This document shows positions 35,501 to 46,164 of a stretch of 64,000 nucleotides of DNA, one piece after another. Source of the stretch: Meandrina meandrites (lineage: Eukaryota; Cnidaria; Anthozoa; Scleractinia; Meandrinidae); contig OY855904.1 in the NCBI GenBank assembly GCA_963693305.1, positions 18,933,496 to 18,997,495 on the forward strand, written 5' to 3'. The position numbers and the translations under genes were made by a program. Position 1 is the stretch's first letter. Each line of letters starts with the position of its first letter. Below the pieces are notes generated by a model, which made no database searches, had not been told where the DNA came from, and saw only the letters and a list, made by a program, of their open reading frames with translations.

Positions 35501-38500
35501 TTCCAATACAAATGAGTCGATGTACCGCGATGTTTCGACTCCCAATATGAGTTGTTCCGCACATAAGATGGCGCCTTTACGAATCCAGCAATACACATAT
35601 ATAGCTGTTACTTGGCCCACGAAGATTTGATATGGATTTCCTCCGATATTTCTTTCAGCATTGAAATATCTTCTCACCGCGAGGGTATGTTTACAGTCCG
35701 ACGATAATGAGTGCAATCGTAAATTTCTTCCAGCATGCTTTGCGAGTCGTGTCCAACACCGCTTGGATGATTCAGATCATTGTAGCGGAGTGAAAGAAGC
35801 TAAAGAACATTTCCGTCCTATAATTATTATCCTAAAACTACAACTGGGAAAAACTTACTCTTTCCTTTAACTTGAAATTGGTAAACATTGTTTGCCCAAT
35901 CGCCTCCTTTGCCGTCTTCCTTGCAATCGAGGCTCTGGCCATATTTCTGGAATGTCTCCCACGCCGTAGCACTTGATGCACACCATCCGCCATCTTGAAG
36001 TGCAAACGCGAGGAAATTCCTCTTGCGGGCTGCTACAGCGCACTTGACAATTGCGTTCTGACGGTTCTGGTAATCTCCATCCAAGATGGGGTCCGTTCCT
36101 TCGAGTGTCGGAATGGCTCGATCTGAGGTGTCTCTATAACATCCCACACCTTTATAATCTATTATTACAGATTAAGATTAAGAACATAAAAATGCTTTCT
36201 GTGTTTCCATAAAGTAATTGTCAGATGCGAGTTTAGAGAACGAGAAAAACCCGGCCGCCGGCGAACCCTGAGCGAGTGTTAGCATAACTCGCTAGGTACC
36301 ACGCATGGAACGCAAGTTTTCTAGTTCTTTTCTATGTAACTTACATGTATTTGTTAGAAATTATCTTTTATCGTTCCATAGAATTATGGCTTATGGCTTT
36401 CAACTAATCAGAGCAAGGAAGTAACCAGCCTGCTCAACTAGCCTGCGAGCAGGCTCACGTTGTTTATAAAATGTAATTGCACTTGTGCTCAAATAATCAA
36501 TCATTTATAATTAATCATATGATAATCATTTGCTCATCGCTCACAAAAAAACGTTACGCGATTTCTTAGCACTCGTAACGCGGTACCTATTCCAACTGAG
36601 TCCTTGACGATTCACTGATTACTGTAGACACCAAATCACTTGATTAACACGAGCTCTATTATTGCACCTTCGCTGATGTCGGTTGTGAAATTTCTGATGA
36701 CGTAAGGTTCTTAATCTGGAATTTCGCTTGGGACATGTATGGGCATGAATGATACGAAAAGAAACGAGTATGACGCTATTGATAGCGCTTTAATTAACAG
36801 CTTTCTTCCTTAAAAGTCACGGTTAAATGTAATGAGCCGAGAGTGAAAGACTGGCAAAGTAGTCACGCGAGTAACGTAATCCACCGAGGTTTACGTCATC
36901 CACAGCCATTTTAGCGAGGTGGCTATTTTCCTACCAGTGACGTAATCTTTGCAAGGTCTGGCACGTCCTTGCTTGTTTTGCAAATATTTAATTTTCCTTC
37001 AGATTTCTGAACTCGCTTCAATGAAACAGCAAGAGAATTTACCCTACTTGTTTGAGATTTGTAAATCTTAGCGCCTTGAAACCTATTTTTGTTTCTTAGC
37101 AAGAAAATTTATTCTTTTCTTTGAGTCGAACACCTACAAAACAGATATTTCACAGCAAACAGCTAAATAAAATACCAGAGTATTCACAAAGTTTCGATAC
37201 TGGGTAAATGGTTAAGACTTTTCAAACACTGCGTGACTCGAGGTCTGGCCGAGTGGAAGTGTCGGACTAAGTTACGGCATGAATTTGAATATTTCAGATA
37301 TTTTGTACATATAACCTCTAGACGTTTCAGTCAGTTACCTTATAATTTGGCGCACAACCAATGCCCAAAATAGTTAGAATTGGCTTTGTCATTAAATTTT
37401 AAATTATCTAAACTACCTAGCTAAACGGATAAAATGAATGCAGTAAATTGCTTCATTTGCGCAGTGATACCTTTAATGTAATAGACCTGATTAGCCCACG
37501 GGCCACCTTCACCATCATCTTGACAATTCAAGGATGTTCCATATTTGTTGAATGTTTGTTCTGCAGTTGCACTCGATGAGCACCATCCGCCATCCTGAAG
37601 GGCGAAAACTTTAAAGCCTCGTTTTTTGGCCGCTTGGTAGCATTTAAAGATTGGATTACTTCTCGACTTTTCGTTGCCATCCAAGATGTCATCCTGCCCT
37701 TCTAATGTCGGAATTGCGCGCTCTGAAGTGTCACTGTAGCACCCGAGCGTCTGAATAGCTGTATTGGATAAAGTACTAATTAGTCCTTCTGTGACCCTTT
37801 TATACTGCTCATCAAATACGTAGCCTGCGTAGCTGGCGGTTTTGTTGGAGTTTATGCGCTCGCGAGTAAGCGGCGAAGCCGTGAGGGGCCTTATAAAACC
37901 GCTCGGCTACGCAGGCTAACGAGAACGGGCCAAGTGTTCATCCAAAACATCACATAGATTTGCATTTGTCAACAGAATGTCAACCATTTGCAATTTATTA
38001 ATTTTATTCAACTTTTGTTCAGTTTCAGCGGGATATACTAACTATTTTGGTGAATATGCTTTTTACCGCTTACACCACTGAACTCACATGATGCAAAAAC
38101 ACAGTCAATCACGTTACAGCCAAACGCGACACGTGATGTATGTTTAATCACCGCAAAGAGGGCAAAACGTCGGGGTCGACTGGGAAGAGTACTATTACGA
38201 CTTGGAGTAAAGAGAAGAAGGTGTCACTTTTGTGACTTTCTTCGTGTCATTTTCAGCAAAAATTCACATTTTATATTTCCCATAATTCTCCAAATAACAA
38301 TAAAAAATAATTATCTTTTCGAAAGGAATAACGCGAATGGCATGTTATTTTGATGCACGAAAGTGCGAACGAGAGAAATTAGACTTTGGAAGTCTGAGAA
38401 CTACAACGAACCGGCGAACGAACGAATGAAGCCTTCTCTTTCCACAGGCTAGGCTAGGCTGCTGGAAGGTCTTTAAAGCCCAGGCATGCTAAATTGGGTA

Positions 38501-38844
38501 CTTCACTATAAATTCTGTTTACCGTAGGGTTTCGTACAGCACTGTCCGCTGTATCCACTTTGACAATTACCTTTCTCATCTTTCCCGGAAATCGGAGTTC
38601 CGCCGTTAGAACATCCCGAATTACAGGGGATGGTTTCCTTCAGTGCAGGGCATTGATTACCGCACGAGGGAGGTCTGGTTACAGTGCGTTTACGTTTCTG
38701 TGTCCCTCCGTTACCACAAGGCTGGGTACAAGCGCTCCATGGGCCCCAAGAACTCACGGTACAGTTGTAGCACTGCGTTTCCGCTTGATCAACTATCAGG
38801 ACAAGGGCGAGGAGCAGAAAATGCAAAAACAATCTTGACGTCAT
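22062..38844 (-). CDS. Receptor tyrosine kinase: TSP1, two Cys-rich modules, TM, split kinase (complete)
   Basis: Eleven coding exons on the minus strand: 38523-38844, 37471-37758, 35859-36158, 33333-33507, 31887-32092, 30611-30795, 29690-30067, 29146-29357, 24001-24041, 23471-23567, 22062-22287. Together 2430 bases, 809 residues plus stop; every phase joins. Order: signal peptide ([18 protein letters not shown]), TSP1 domain ([15 protein letters not shown]) with a short Cys-rich EGF-like tail, two homologous modules of about 95 residues, one membrane span (about residues 320-342, [18 protein letters not shown]), then a kinase. Kinase marks are [43 protein letters not shown] and the late [13 protein letters not shown] kinase insert of about 100 acidic residues lies between NKRIQ and [11 protein letters not shown], as in PDGFR/VEGFR/FGFR-type receptors. 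The ligand is unknown. The upstream ATG at 38991 is in frame, but only 38844 gives a clean signal peptide. Confidence 0.9.
24637..24909. repeat. VNTR of about 9-bp units (GTACCGACT)
   Basis: About 29 units of GTACCGACT and variants (GTACCGAGC, GTACCGACC). A unit length divisible by three and free of stops keeps frames open on both strands, which produces spurious PTV- and RYS-rich reading frames. The inverse array lies at about 26440-26619. Confidence 0.9.
25550..25885. repeat. Diverged copy of a segment also at 39735-40100
   Basis: Shared strings in the same orientation include GATAGCATCGAAGTTG, CGGAGCATC and AAATAAGC, with the same order of landmarks across about 330 bases. No convincing frame; non-coding part of a mobile element. 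Confidence 0.6.
26436..26620. repeat. VNTR, inverted partner of the 24637 array
   Basis: About 20 units of GGTACAGTC/GGTACGCTC, the reverse complement of the units in the left array. Its position within the same foldback transposon fits the two arms of one long inverted repeat. Confidence 0.85.
27027..27560 (+). mobile_element. Penelope-like element remnant with GIY-YIG endonuclease
   Basis: The reading frame to the stop at 27366-27368 (about 105 codons) matches the C-terminal GIY-YIG endonuclease of Penelope-like retroelements: [16 protein letters not shown], then [12 protein letters not shown] and KDIKPSLN. The Cys pair and the YVG-x-T-x8-R-x3-H spacing are as in that family. The following 3' part has GCGCCGAAACGTCGTCTGC, a motif I associate with Penelope-like tails. 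The reverse transcriptase is absent, so it is a dead 5'-truncated copy. It splits an inverted-repeat arm (26890-27030 against 27770-27925). Confidence 0.75.
28857..29090. repeat. Imperfect inverted repeat ending in AGCCTGCG/CGCAGGCT
   Basis: Starts TAGCCTGCGAATGC and ends GTCCGCAGGCTAA. The same end motif (AGCCTGCG...CGCAGGCTA) bounds the hairpin at 37822-37919. Small foldback repeat in an RTK intron. Confidence 0.45.
31393..31806. mobile_element. G/C-run bounded MITE with GAGAC repeats in RTK intron
   Basis: The left end is about 20 G then GAACTCCCATATGG and GGGGATGCTCGTCG. The right end is the inverse (CGACGAGCATCCCCGT, CATATCGGAGTCCCCC, then CCCCGGG). Inverted match about 35 bases. Irregular GAGAC repeats fill the inside. 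Part of the same unit is seen near 60858-60905. Confidence 0.65.
32537..32947. mobile_element. Mariner-like MITE, 411 bp, in RTK intron
   Basis: The inverted ends TATACAGCTATTTCAATTAA and inverse continue for about 33 near-perfect bases (to CGTTGTCGGATT), with a further match at AAGACCGAA. A TA duplication and CAG ends suggest Tc1/mariner derivation. No transposase. Confidence 0.7.
34270..35191. mobile_element. TTAA-flanked MITE, 922 bp, holding a nested family X MITE
   Basis: The ends GGTCGCGCAGGACCCTTGC (left) and its inverse (right) are flanked by TTAA (34266-34269, 35192-35195). A third copy of family X (34523-34667) is inserted inside. The reading frame at 34854-35051 has no known domain. 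Confidence 0.7.
34523..34667. mobile_element. Family X MITE, copy 3, nested
   Basis: Ends TAGAGTGGTTTTACTTAACC and GGTTAAGTAAAATCACTCTA; interior AAACAAAAGAAAACAATGG as in copy 2. The most intact of the three. Confidence 0.7.
35859..37758 (-). other. Two paralogous Cys-rich ectodomain modules of the RTK
   Basis: Exons 37471-37758 (96 codons) and 35859-36158 (100 codons) each encode one copy of the same module, both bounded by phase-1 introns, so the domain could be duplicated by exon shuffling. Shared residues are [14 protein letters not shown], a KC in the middle, FALQDGGWC, a Y-KYG-SL-C segment and GG-WAN-VY. Four cysteines align. It is WSC/apple-like in general look but I cannot assign it to a named domain. 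Confidence 0.75.
37822..37919. repeat. 98-bp hairpin repeat in RTK intron
   Basis: TAGCCTGCGTAGCTGGCGG at the left and its near inverse (CCGCTCGGCTACGCAGGCTA) at the right; the loop has GCGCTCGCGAGTAAGCGGCG. Strong stem-loop potential, MITE-like. Confidence 0.65.
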
Positions 38845-39550
38845 TATCTCAAGCTTCTGATCAAACTGGAACAAAGATAAAAACAAGCCTGTTTTAACCT
38901 GTGTGGTTGGACGGCCACATTGCTTCAGCCGCACGCTTTGTGTGTAGGAGTCAATTATATGGAGAAACGAATTTAGCGCAAGCACAAGCATTTTAGCATA
39001 TAAGATAAACGAATACGCTCTTTCTTGTTATTTTGTCCACAGTAGGCCTAAGCATAATTTTGAGCCTTAGCACAAGCACAAGAAAACAATATTGTTCGTT
39101 GTTCTTGTACACATGCTGTTGCTCATGCCTGAGTGAGGACCGTGAGCACTATGAGCATAAGAAGAATGAGTGTGTTTGTTTTTGTTATGCGCCAATGATT
39201 TTGTTTGTGTTTATGCTTATGCTTAGTGAGAAGTTGACTCTTTTTAATTCATAGCATCTTTCGAGTTGACAAGAAGGGTAGAATAAACTTGATTCTTCAA
39301 ACATCTGGCCATCCAAAACGAAATTTTTTTCAGGGTTTCGGGTTTGGTTAACTTCCGGGAATAATTTTCAGAGTTCCAGACCGACTTCTATTGTTCTGCG
39401 AATGACCAATAGAAAAAAAAAGATATTTTTTTCACTTCCCAGAGTTCGTACCAGCGACCTACCACTGACAGAGGAGCTGGCGGACTCTGGGCACGATAAT
39501 TTATGTCTTCGCGGTACCACATTAGTGCCTTTTGACGGAATATATGGTTA

Positions 39551-40838
39551 TCAGAAGTCCATAACTAGAAGTCTACATCTCTGGTAATAGGCTTTGAGAC
39601 ATGTCTTTCGCGTGTACCTCGCGCTCCTCGCGTGTAGGCTATTTTTAGAACAGCTTTGCCGCGAACAAGTAGCCAATTACATTGAAGTATCTTTTAATTC
39701 GCGCCTTTGATTGGTTGAACAAATTTTTGAAGAAAAGCAGAACTGCAGAGGACGAGTGAACTCGAGCGAACGGCATTACGAAATTTCTGTTTGTTGGTCA
39801 TCGTAATTTCCGTTTTGTGAGGATTAAATCGTCCGGACAAGAATCATCAGGCCATCTTTCATCGATGACGATAGCATCGAAGTTGTAAAAATTCGGAGCA
39901 TCCAAATAAGCGAGAGGACCTCAGTATTTTGGAGTCAGAATACGAAATGGCAGCGGGCAAGATAGACTAATTCCGAGTCAAATTCAAAACGCGAAGACAC
40001 TAAAGATTAATGGTACTCTCAAGATGAAGACAGGCATTAAGAGAGCAAGTGCATTTTGGCACAGGTTCGTTGCTATTTTGAAAAACAAAACCGTGGTCCC
40101 TGAAGCGCTCAACATCGAGCGCGGAATGAACAGAATGAAGTTTGATTCGTTTGAGAACAACATTCATAGAAAACGACAAGTTTGGCGAGTTTCGCATGTT
40201 TTTGGAATTATAAGGACGGCATGAAAACAAAAGACTGACTAAGGTAATATACTTGTTTTAATATGAATAGAAATACGAGTTTAATTCATCGAACAATGAT
40301 GATTTCATTCACATCCGTCAAAAGTTTAATTCAAGTTGTGCTTCTCGGGCACTTCGCAGTGTGCAGCTATTGTGTTGTGTATGTTGTTCAGTATTTTAAC
40401 ACGAGGATATGCTGTACAAAATAAAGACACACTTAACTACTAAAAGTTTGGGGAACTTCTGTTCATAAATTCTCTCGTAAATTATAAAAAGTCGACCTGT
40501 TTATTTTGTGAGTTTGTCTACGGAAACCCGGCGACGGGTTGCTTTTTCACTCGCCTTCAAATGCCACTGAACAGACGTTTGAAATCACTATCTACGATAC
40601 TACTTCTGTCGAAATGTGAGAATTAAAGAGTATGGCCTGTCAAGTGTTTTGATGTGATTTGATTTATTTCACCTGCCACTTTCCAAAATATTCGGCCGCA
40701 ACTTAGAACTCCAATCGTGTCGAAATAGTGGGCTACGTCATTTTCTCGCGAGACATCAGTTTCTAAAAATAGCCTACACGCGAAAGACATAGCACGCGCC
40801 CCAATACCAGATGTAGACTTCTAGTTATGGACTTCTGA
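39551..40838. mobile_element. Foldback transposon, 1288 bp, with TGGTTA duplication
   Basis: The inverted ends TCAGAAGTCCATAACTAGAA (left) and inverse (right) extend for about 80 bases. TGGTTA lies outside both ends (39545-39550, 40839-40844). The uninterrupted site is at about 44331-44340 in a related repeat block (GAATATATGGTTATTTTATC), which confirms the boundaries. The interior shares about 330 bases with 25550-25885. The small plus-strand frame at 40024-40224 has no recognised domain. Confidence 0.75.
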
Positions 40839-43680
40839 TGGTTATGTAATCCACGTTTGCAAGTCACATGAAGTTTCTCAGTCATCTCTATTCATCTTAA
40901 TAATATCTTCTTATCGAAAAAAAAAATCAATTACCGGAACCCTTTACCTCGGTATTATGCACGTATACATGCACATGTAATTAAAATATAGGCAAACCTT
41001 ATTTCCTATTTTCGTGAGTGTTTCACATAAGTCTCAGACTATCAGCTCTGCTGGATCATCGCCAAAGTAAAACCCGCGAAAGAAACGCTTAACTTTATCA
41101 TGATTAAAACATTTTACCATCTTGAAGTGTTTTGCAATCACAATTCAGTCGTATCAAGAGAAAATGATCGATCGTATTGATTATTTTAAGTTTAATATAT
41201 TTGTTGTATGTAAATAATGTTCTCTCCTCATGACACAAGATCGAGAGGTACTTATTTTCAATACATGAAACCGCCGACCGGCTTTGACTACGGTTAATGA
41301 TAACAAGCGAAATTTTCAATAGACATTTTATTTGTCCTAGCGAACGAAATGATTACAATTATAATCTTATTCAATTTAAAATTTGTCGTTTCCGTTAAGC
41401 TTTTACTTTTCTTTAAATATTTATTTATTCTTCTATTGCATGAGCTGACAGCAAAATTTAAGTTCACGATAATTATAAATTAAAGCATTATGAAGTTATT
41501 CTTCCTTATTTTTTGTCGTTAGTGTGGACATTTAGATCTCTCATCTAAATTTTGATTTTCCATCACATCTTTACCACTAAGTCAGCATTTGTGCCAAGCA
41601 GTTCGACATGATGTAATGGACATTGTGTTTGATTCGAATATCGATAAGTGCCTCATGATCAGAAATTAAAGCATTCATTTGAAAGAGCACTAAAATCAGC
41701 CGTATTTTTTTCAACCATTCATATTTCGCTAATTTCTCAGATTATTTTATCGAGCATTTAATCTACTTTGCCTGTGTCTGTGTCATCTCTGCGATTTCTA
41801 TTCACGCGAAGGCAAGCGTCAACATACGAAGCTTCTTGTAATGAAATCGGATGTAAAACTGTCGCTTATAACGAACAAAAATTATTTCTTACTTGATCAC
41901 GAATTCCATCGCAGACTGTACAACACTTCAGTCCGCCTTACATAGTAAACGCCCTTCATAAAATGTATTTTTATAAAAGGCGTTGAAAGTAAAGAAGCTA
42001 TGTTATAGGATTTTTCCGATGTACAAAAAAATTACGTTTAAATTAAAGGAAACGTTAAAAAATCTTATAGTTAATTTCTATATAACGTTCAAAAACACCA
42101 AAGAAATAGAAATAAACCGAAAACAAACAAGGATGATTACGAATGAGCAAAATTCAATTTGGCGGATTACGAAAGACAAACTTGAACGACAAAATGCGTT
42201 GTCCATGACGTTCTCCTTTTGTCCTGTATGTTAGATGATTTACATTTGTTGTTTGTTATATGTAAAATGGAGTGGAACCTTACTTACGCGCGGTATCGTT
42301 TATGTTAGCTTCAGTGTTTGATGCATGTAGTATTCGGCTTCAGTACACAGGTCTTCTCACACCAAGTCGCACAAAACAGTTCCCGCCTCGCCGCGAAAAC
42401 AGTACAAAAAAGCAAAGCAAATTACGTGAAGTGAATTTAAAAGACCATTTTATACATTCATATTTACCTGTCATATGTCTTCACATCTCTAATTACGCCT
42501 TCCGGATATAATTGACGGACAAAATACGTCAATAATGGCTCTGAAATTGCAACATCCAGTCTTATTTACTTGTTAAGCAACCTGTTGCTGTTTTAAAACA
42601 TCATCACTTCAATGGGGAAAATGGTATTTTCGTTGACACAAAACATTAGTCACTTTTAGCCTTTCAACTAGAAACTCCGAGGTTAGAGCCACGCAAATTG
42701 CAGGTGTTTAATTAAATTTGAACACGTTTTACAACGATATTGACACTAAAGAATTTTAAAGATGAAATATTATATGTTAGAAGTGGAAAACTCGAGTGGC
42801 AATATTCAATAGCTGCCCAGAGGACTCGATGTATCAACAAAAATCTCTAGTGATTCGAAAACTTTAGGTGAGGTCACAAAACTTAGGACAGCTGCGTTGA
42901 TAATCATTGATTGGAAATGCATAATTGGAAAAATAGGACATGCTGCTAATACGATGAGATAAAGCTAGGCTTCATCTTTTTCGACATCACTTACTTATAT
43001 GCGCTCTTAATTATACATGTAGATTGAGATTGAGTTAGGTTACAAGTTTTGTTTGCATTTTGAATGAAATAGAAAAAAGGAACAAATGATAAGAGAGCAA
43101 TTCACCAGATAATATAATACAAAGACGAAATCGTGTTTAGCATATAAAAAAAGATCGAGTGGCACAATTCAATAGCTCAGTATTAAAGCTTTTATTTTCA
43201 CGTGGTCTAGGAGAAGGGAAAATCCCCCCCAAAAACAAAAACGTCTAGCAATTCGCCGAAAATTTCAGCCGAGGTCACAAAACGTAGGGCCGGCTGCATT
43301 AATATTAATCACTGATTGGAAATACATAATCGGAAATTAAAACATGCTTGTGAAAGGATAAGATAAAGCTAGGCTTCATCTTTTTTGAGATTGAGATTGA
43401 GTAAGGTTGCAAGTTTTGTTTGCATTTTGAATGAAATAAAAAGAAGGGACAAATGATAAGAGAGCAATTCACCCGATAAACAAATTAGAAAACGAGCATT
43501 GTCCTTTTTACCAAGCCGTTCGCAGATGGTGCTGCCGGTTGACGTAAGTGCAATGTAAAATTACGAGTGGAACATTTAGCCTCGTGCATAGTCGAAAAAC
43601 TGTCAAAAAAAACTGCCTGTAAACCAATCGAAACTCAGCTAGCCTGTGAACATGCTCTCCAGTCTAGGCCTTTCTCGGCT
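40839..43680. repeat. Repeat block A (unrecognised), related to 44281-44800 and 56400-58600
   Basis: Block with long stretches of collinear similarity to 56865-58600 (for example AAGCGTCAACATACGAAGCT, GATCACGAATTC, AACGCCCTTCA, GCGGATTACGAAA, CTTCAGTACACAGGTCTTC). It has an internal second copy of a unit (about 42865-43080 and 43255-43470, with AAAGCTAGGCTTCATCTTTT). The reading frames (41983-42234, 42272-42511) are not matched by a conserved frame in the other copy, so I treat this as a non-coding or dead repeat. Confidence 0.6.
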
Positions 43681-44280
43681 CACTTCGCTCGCCGATTTCT
43701 TCGGGAGCCGGCACTTTTTCCCAATTTTTCCCATAGTCTTGATAGACACATTTAGCAATGTAAGAAGACAGCTTTCTCGCAGTTTTCTCCTCAGCGCCTC
43801 CTCCTCTCCTTGTAAACATGCTGTCATAGCAACCGATCACGACCAGAAATCATCCAAGAAAACAAGCTAGTCATAAAGCAATGGAGCTCCTTTATGTCTT
43901 CAAAACGTATGTTCATTGGTTAGCGTTCAAGAAATTCCAGTTCTCAGTCCAAAGTTGCTGTTTGTCCTCATGTCTGTCCGTTAGAACACACAGTCACTCA
44001 TCAGTTCACACTCAGTCCGTTACCAGCGCTGTAGTGCTCAACGAGTTTCTTCACAAGGTGCAGCCACGATATTTTAATTTTATCAATCGCAAGACAGTTA
44101 AAGAAATCGCCCATCTTTACGGGAAACGAAAGGACAGTAATTACAAGCAAGAATTATCACTTCACTGAGAAAATGACTGATGAACATCCGTACGCGTCAC
44201 GTGCACGATTCTCCCACACAGACCTACTGCTCGGTTAATAAGACCTGTTACTGCATGGGGCGGCTTATATTTTTTAAATT

Positions 44281-44800
44281 TTAATTAATGTATTCGGTAC
44301 CTCAGCTCACTAGTGACGGAATATATGGTTATTTTATCCACGTTGGCAGGTCAAATAAAGTTCCTCAGCCATTTCTATTCATCTTAAATTGTACATCATA
44401 ATATTAATGTATTTTTTCTTTTTACGTCTGACTGATATCTCCTTATGGAAAAAATCAATTACCGGAACCCTTTACCTCAGTATTATGCATGCATACATGC
44501 ACATGCCATTAAAATATAGGCAAACCTAATTTCTTATTTTCGTGAGACTCGTTTATTTTATTTTTGCGTATTTCACACAAGCCTCTGGCTGTCAGCTGGA
44601 TTGCTGAAGTGAAATTGAGGTGTTTTGCAATCACAATTCAGTCGTATTGGTTATTCAAGTTAATTTGTTGCATGTAAATGTTTCTTCCTCATGACACAAG
44701 ATCGAGAGGTACTGATTTTTCATACATGAAACCGCCGACTTTGACCTCGAAGATTAATGATCACAAGCGAAATTTTTAGTTATGATGAAAAGCGCGTAAC
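44281..44800. repeat. Repeat block, short copy with empty insertion site
   Basis: Matches 39531-39550 plus 40839-41320 as though the 1288-bp foldback element were absent. Shared features are GACGGAATATATGGTTA, ATTACCGGAACCCTTTACCT, GATCGAGAGGTACT and the run to GCGAAATTTT. Confidence 0.65.
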
Positions 44801-44874
44801 ATATAACGTCGACTTTTCGATTTAAAAATTTGAGTAGTTTCAAATGCTTCCTGAATAAATGTCTGATTTTAAAA

Positions 44875-46160
44875 TAAACTGTATGGCGGATTTGATCCTA
44901 AAAAGACTAAAGTTATGATCTTCCAAAAACGCGCAAAAAGATGTACTGAGTATAGTTTTCATATTGACAATGAAAACATTGAAGTTGTTCAGAATTACAC
45001 CTATTTAGGAACATTAATCTCTTCAACAGGAAACTTTTCATTGACGCTTGACAAATTGAAAGAGAAGGCTCTCCACGCTCTTTTCAGCCTTAGAAAACAC
45101 ACACATGTCAGCAATCTGTCCCCATTCCTTGCAAATAAACTTTTTGACGCTATGATCTCTCCCATTTTAACTTACAACAGTGAAATCTGGGGAGTATATA
45201 CCAAACCTGATTTTAAGTCTTGGGACAGTTCACAGATTGAAAAAGCTCATCTCCAGTATTGTAAACGTTACTTAGAAGTAAGCAGTAAGGCATCGAATGT
45301 AGCTTATAGAGCTGAGCTTGGAAGGTTTCCTCTTATAATAGCTATTAATCAAAAAATATTTAATTACACCTTATATCTCCACAATAAGGAAAATGACTCT
45401 ATTGTTAAACAAATCTTTTTAATGTCATATGATTTTCATAACACCAGCAAAAATAGTTTTTACTCTAATGTTATGAGTATGTCTGAATACTATAATCTGC
45501 CTGATTTTGACCCTACTTTCTTAACTGATGCTAAGATTAAACACTATACAAGTCTTATGCAACAAAAGTATATTTCACACTGGCAACATGTTATTCGAAA
45601 TTCTAAGAAATTAGAATTCTACAACACTTTTAAAGACGAATATACGCCTTCCTGCTATTTAGATCTTACAAGAAAACTAAATAACAGGAAAGAGTTAGTG
45701 AAACTTAGAATAGGTAATCACAAATTATTAATCGAAACTGGCAGATATGATCAAATCCCAAGGGATAATAGACTCTGCCATTCGTGTGGATCAAACCAAA
45801 TTGAAGATGAATTTCATTTACTTTTCCATTGTACTAAATACTGTACTTTTAGAGATGAATTTTACAAAAAAACAGAGAATCAAATACCAAACATAACACA
45901 ATTACCTCCTATGCAATCCACCAAAAAATTAATGAATTCTGATAATTATTATTTAAATACTCAACTGATGAAGTTCATCTTGAGATGCTTATCTTTAAGA
46001 AATAATCTTTTATCGAATGAAAGTGATGGAACAAACACGTAATTGCTTTTCTCCTATTACATAATTATGATTGTTATAAGTTTCGTTTTACGCTTTTGCA
46101 ATACTGTATGTACTTATAGTCATGCAAATAAAGCTTGTTGTTGTTGTTGTTGTTGTTATG
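44875..46160 (+). mobile_element. 5'-truncated LINE (non-LTR retrotransposon), C-terminal part
   Basis: An open frame from about 44875 (ATG at 44915) to the TAA at 46040-46042 gives 375 codons from the ATG. It starts DPKKTKVMIF, the usual segment after the reverse transcriptase catalytic region, continues with YLGTLISSTGNF and LFDAMISPILTYNSEIWG (thumb region) and ends with a Cys-rich knuckle CHSCGSNQIEDEFHLLFHC. A 3' UTR with AATAAA (46127-46132) runs into a (TTG)n tail (46136-46157), a typical LINE 3' end of the CR1/L2/Jockey type. The RT catalytic part and the endonuclease are missing through 5' truncation. The frame has no stop or shift, so insertion is fairly recent. Confidence 0.85.
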
Positions 46161-46164
46161 TCTG

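Noticed and set aside
38506..38991. A separate small TSP1 protein ending at the stop near 38506
   Set aside because: A consensus donor at 38522 in the right phase joins it to the next RTK exon; the stop lies in the intron.
41983..42511. Two small genes in repeat block A
   Set aside because: The same region in block B has frameshifts and no matching frames, so there is no sign of coding constraint.
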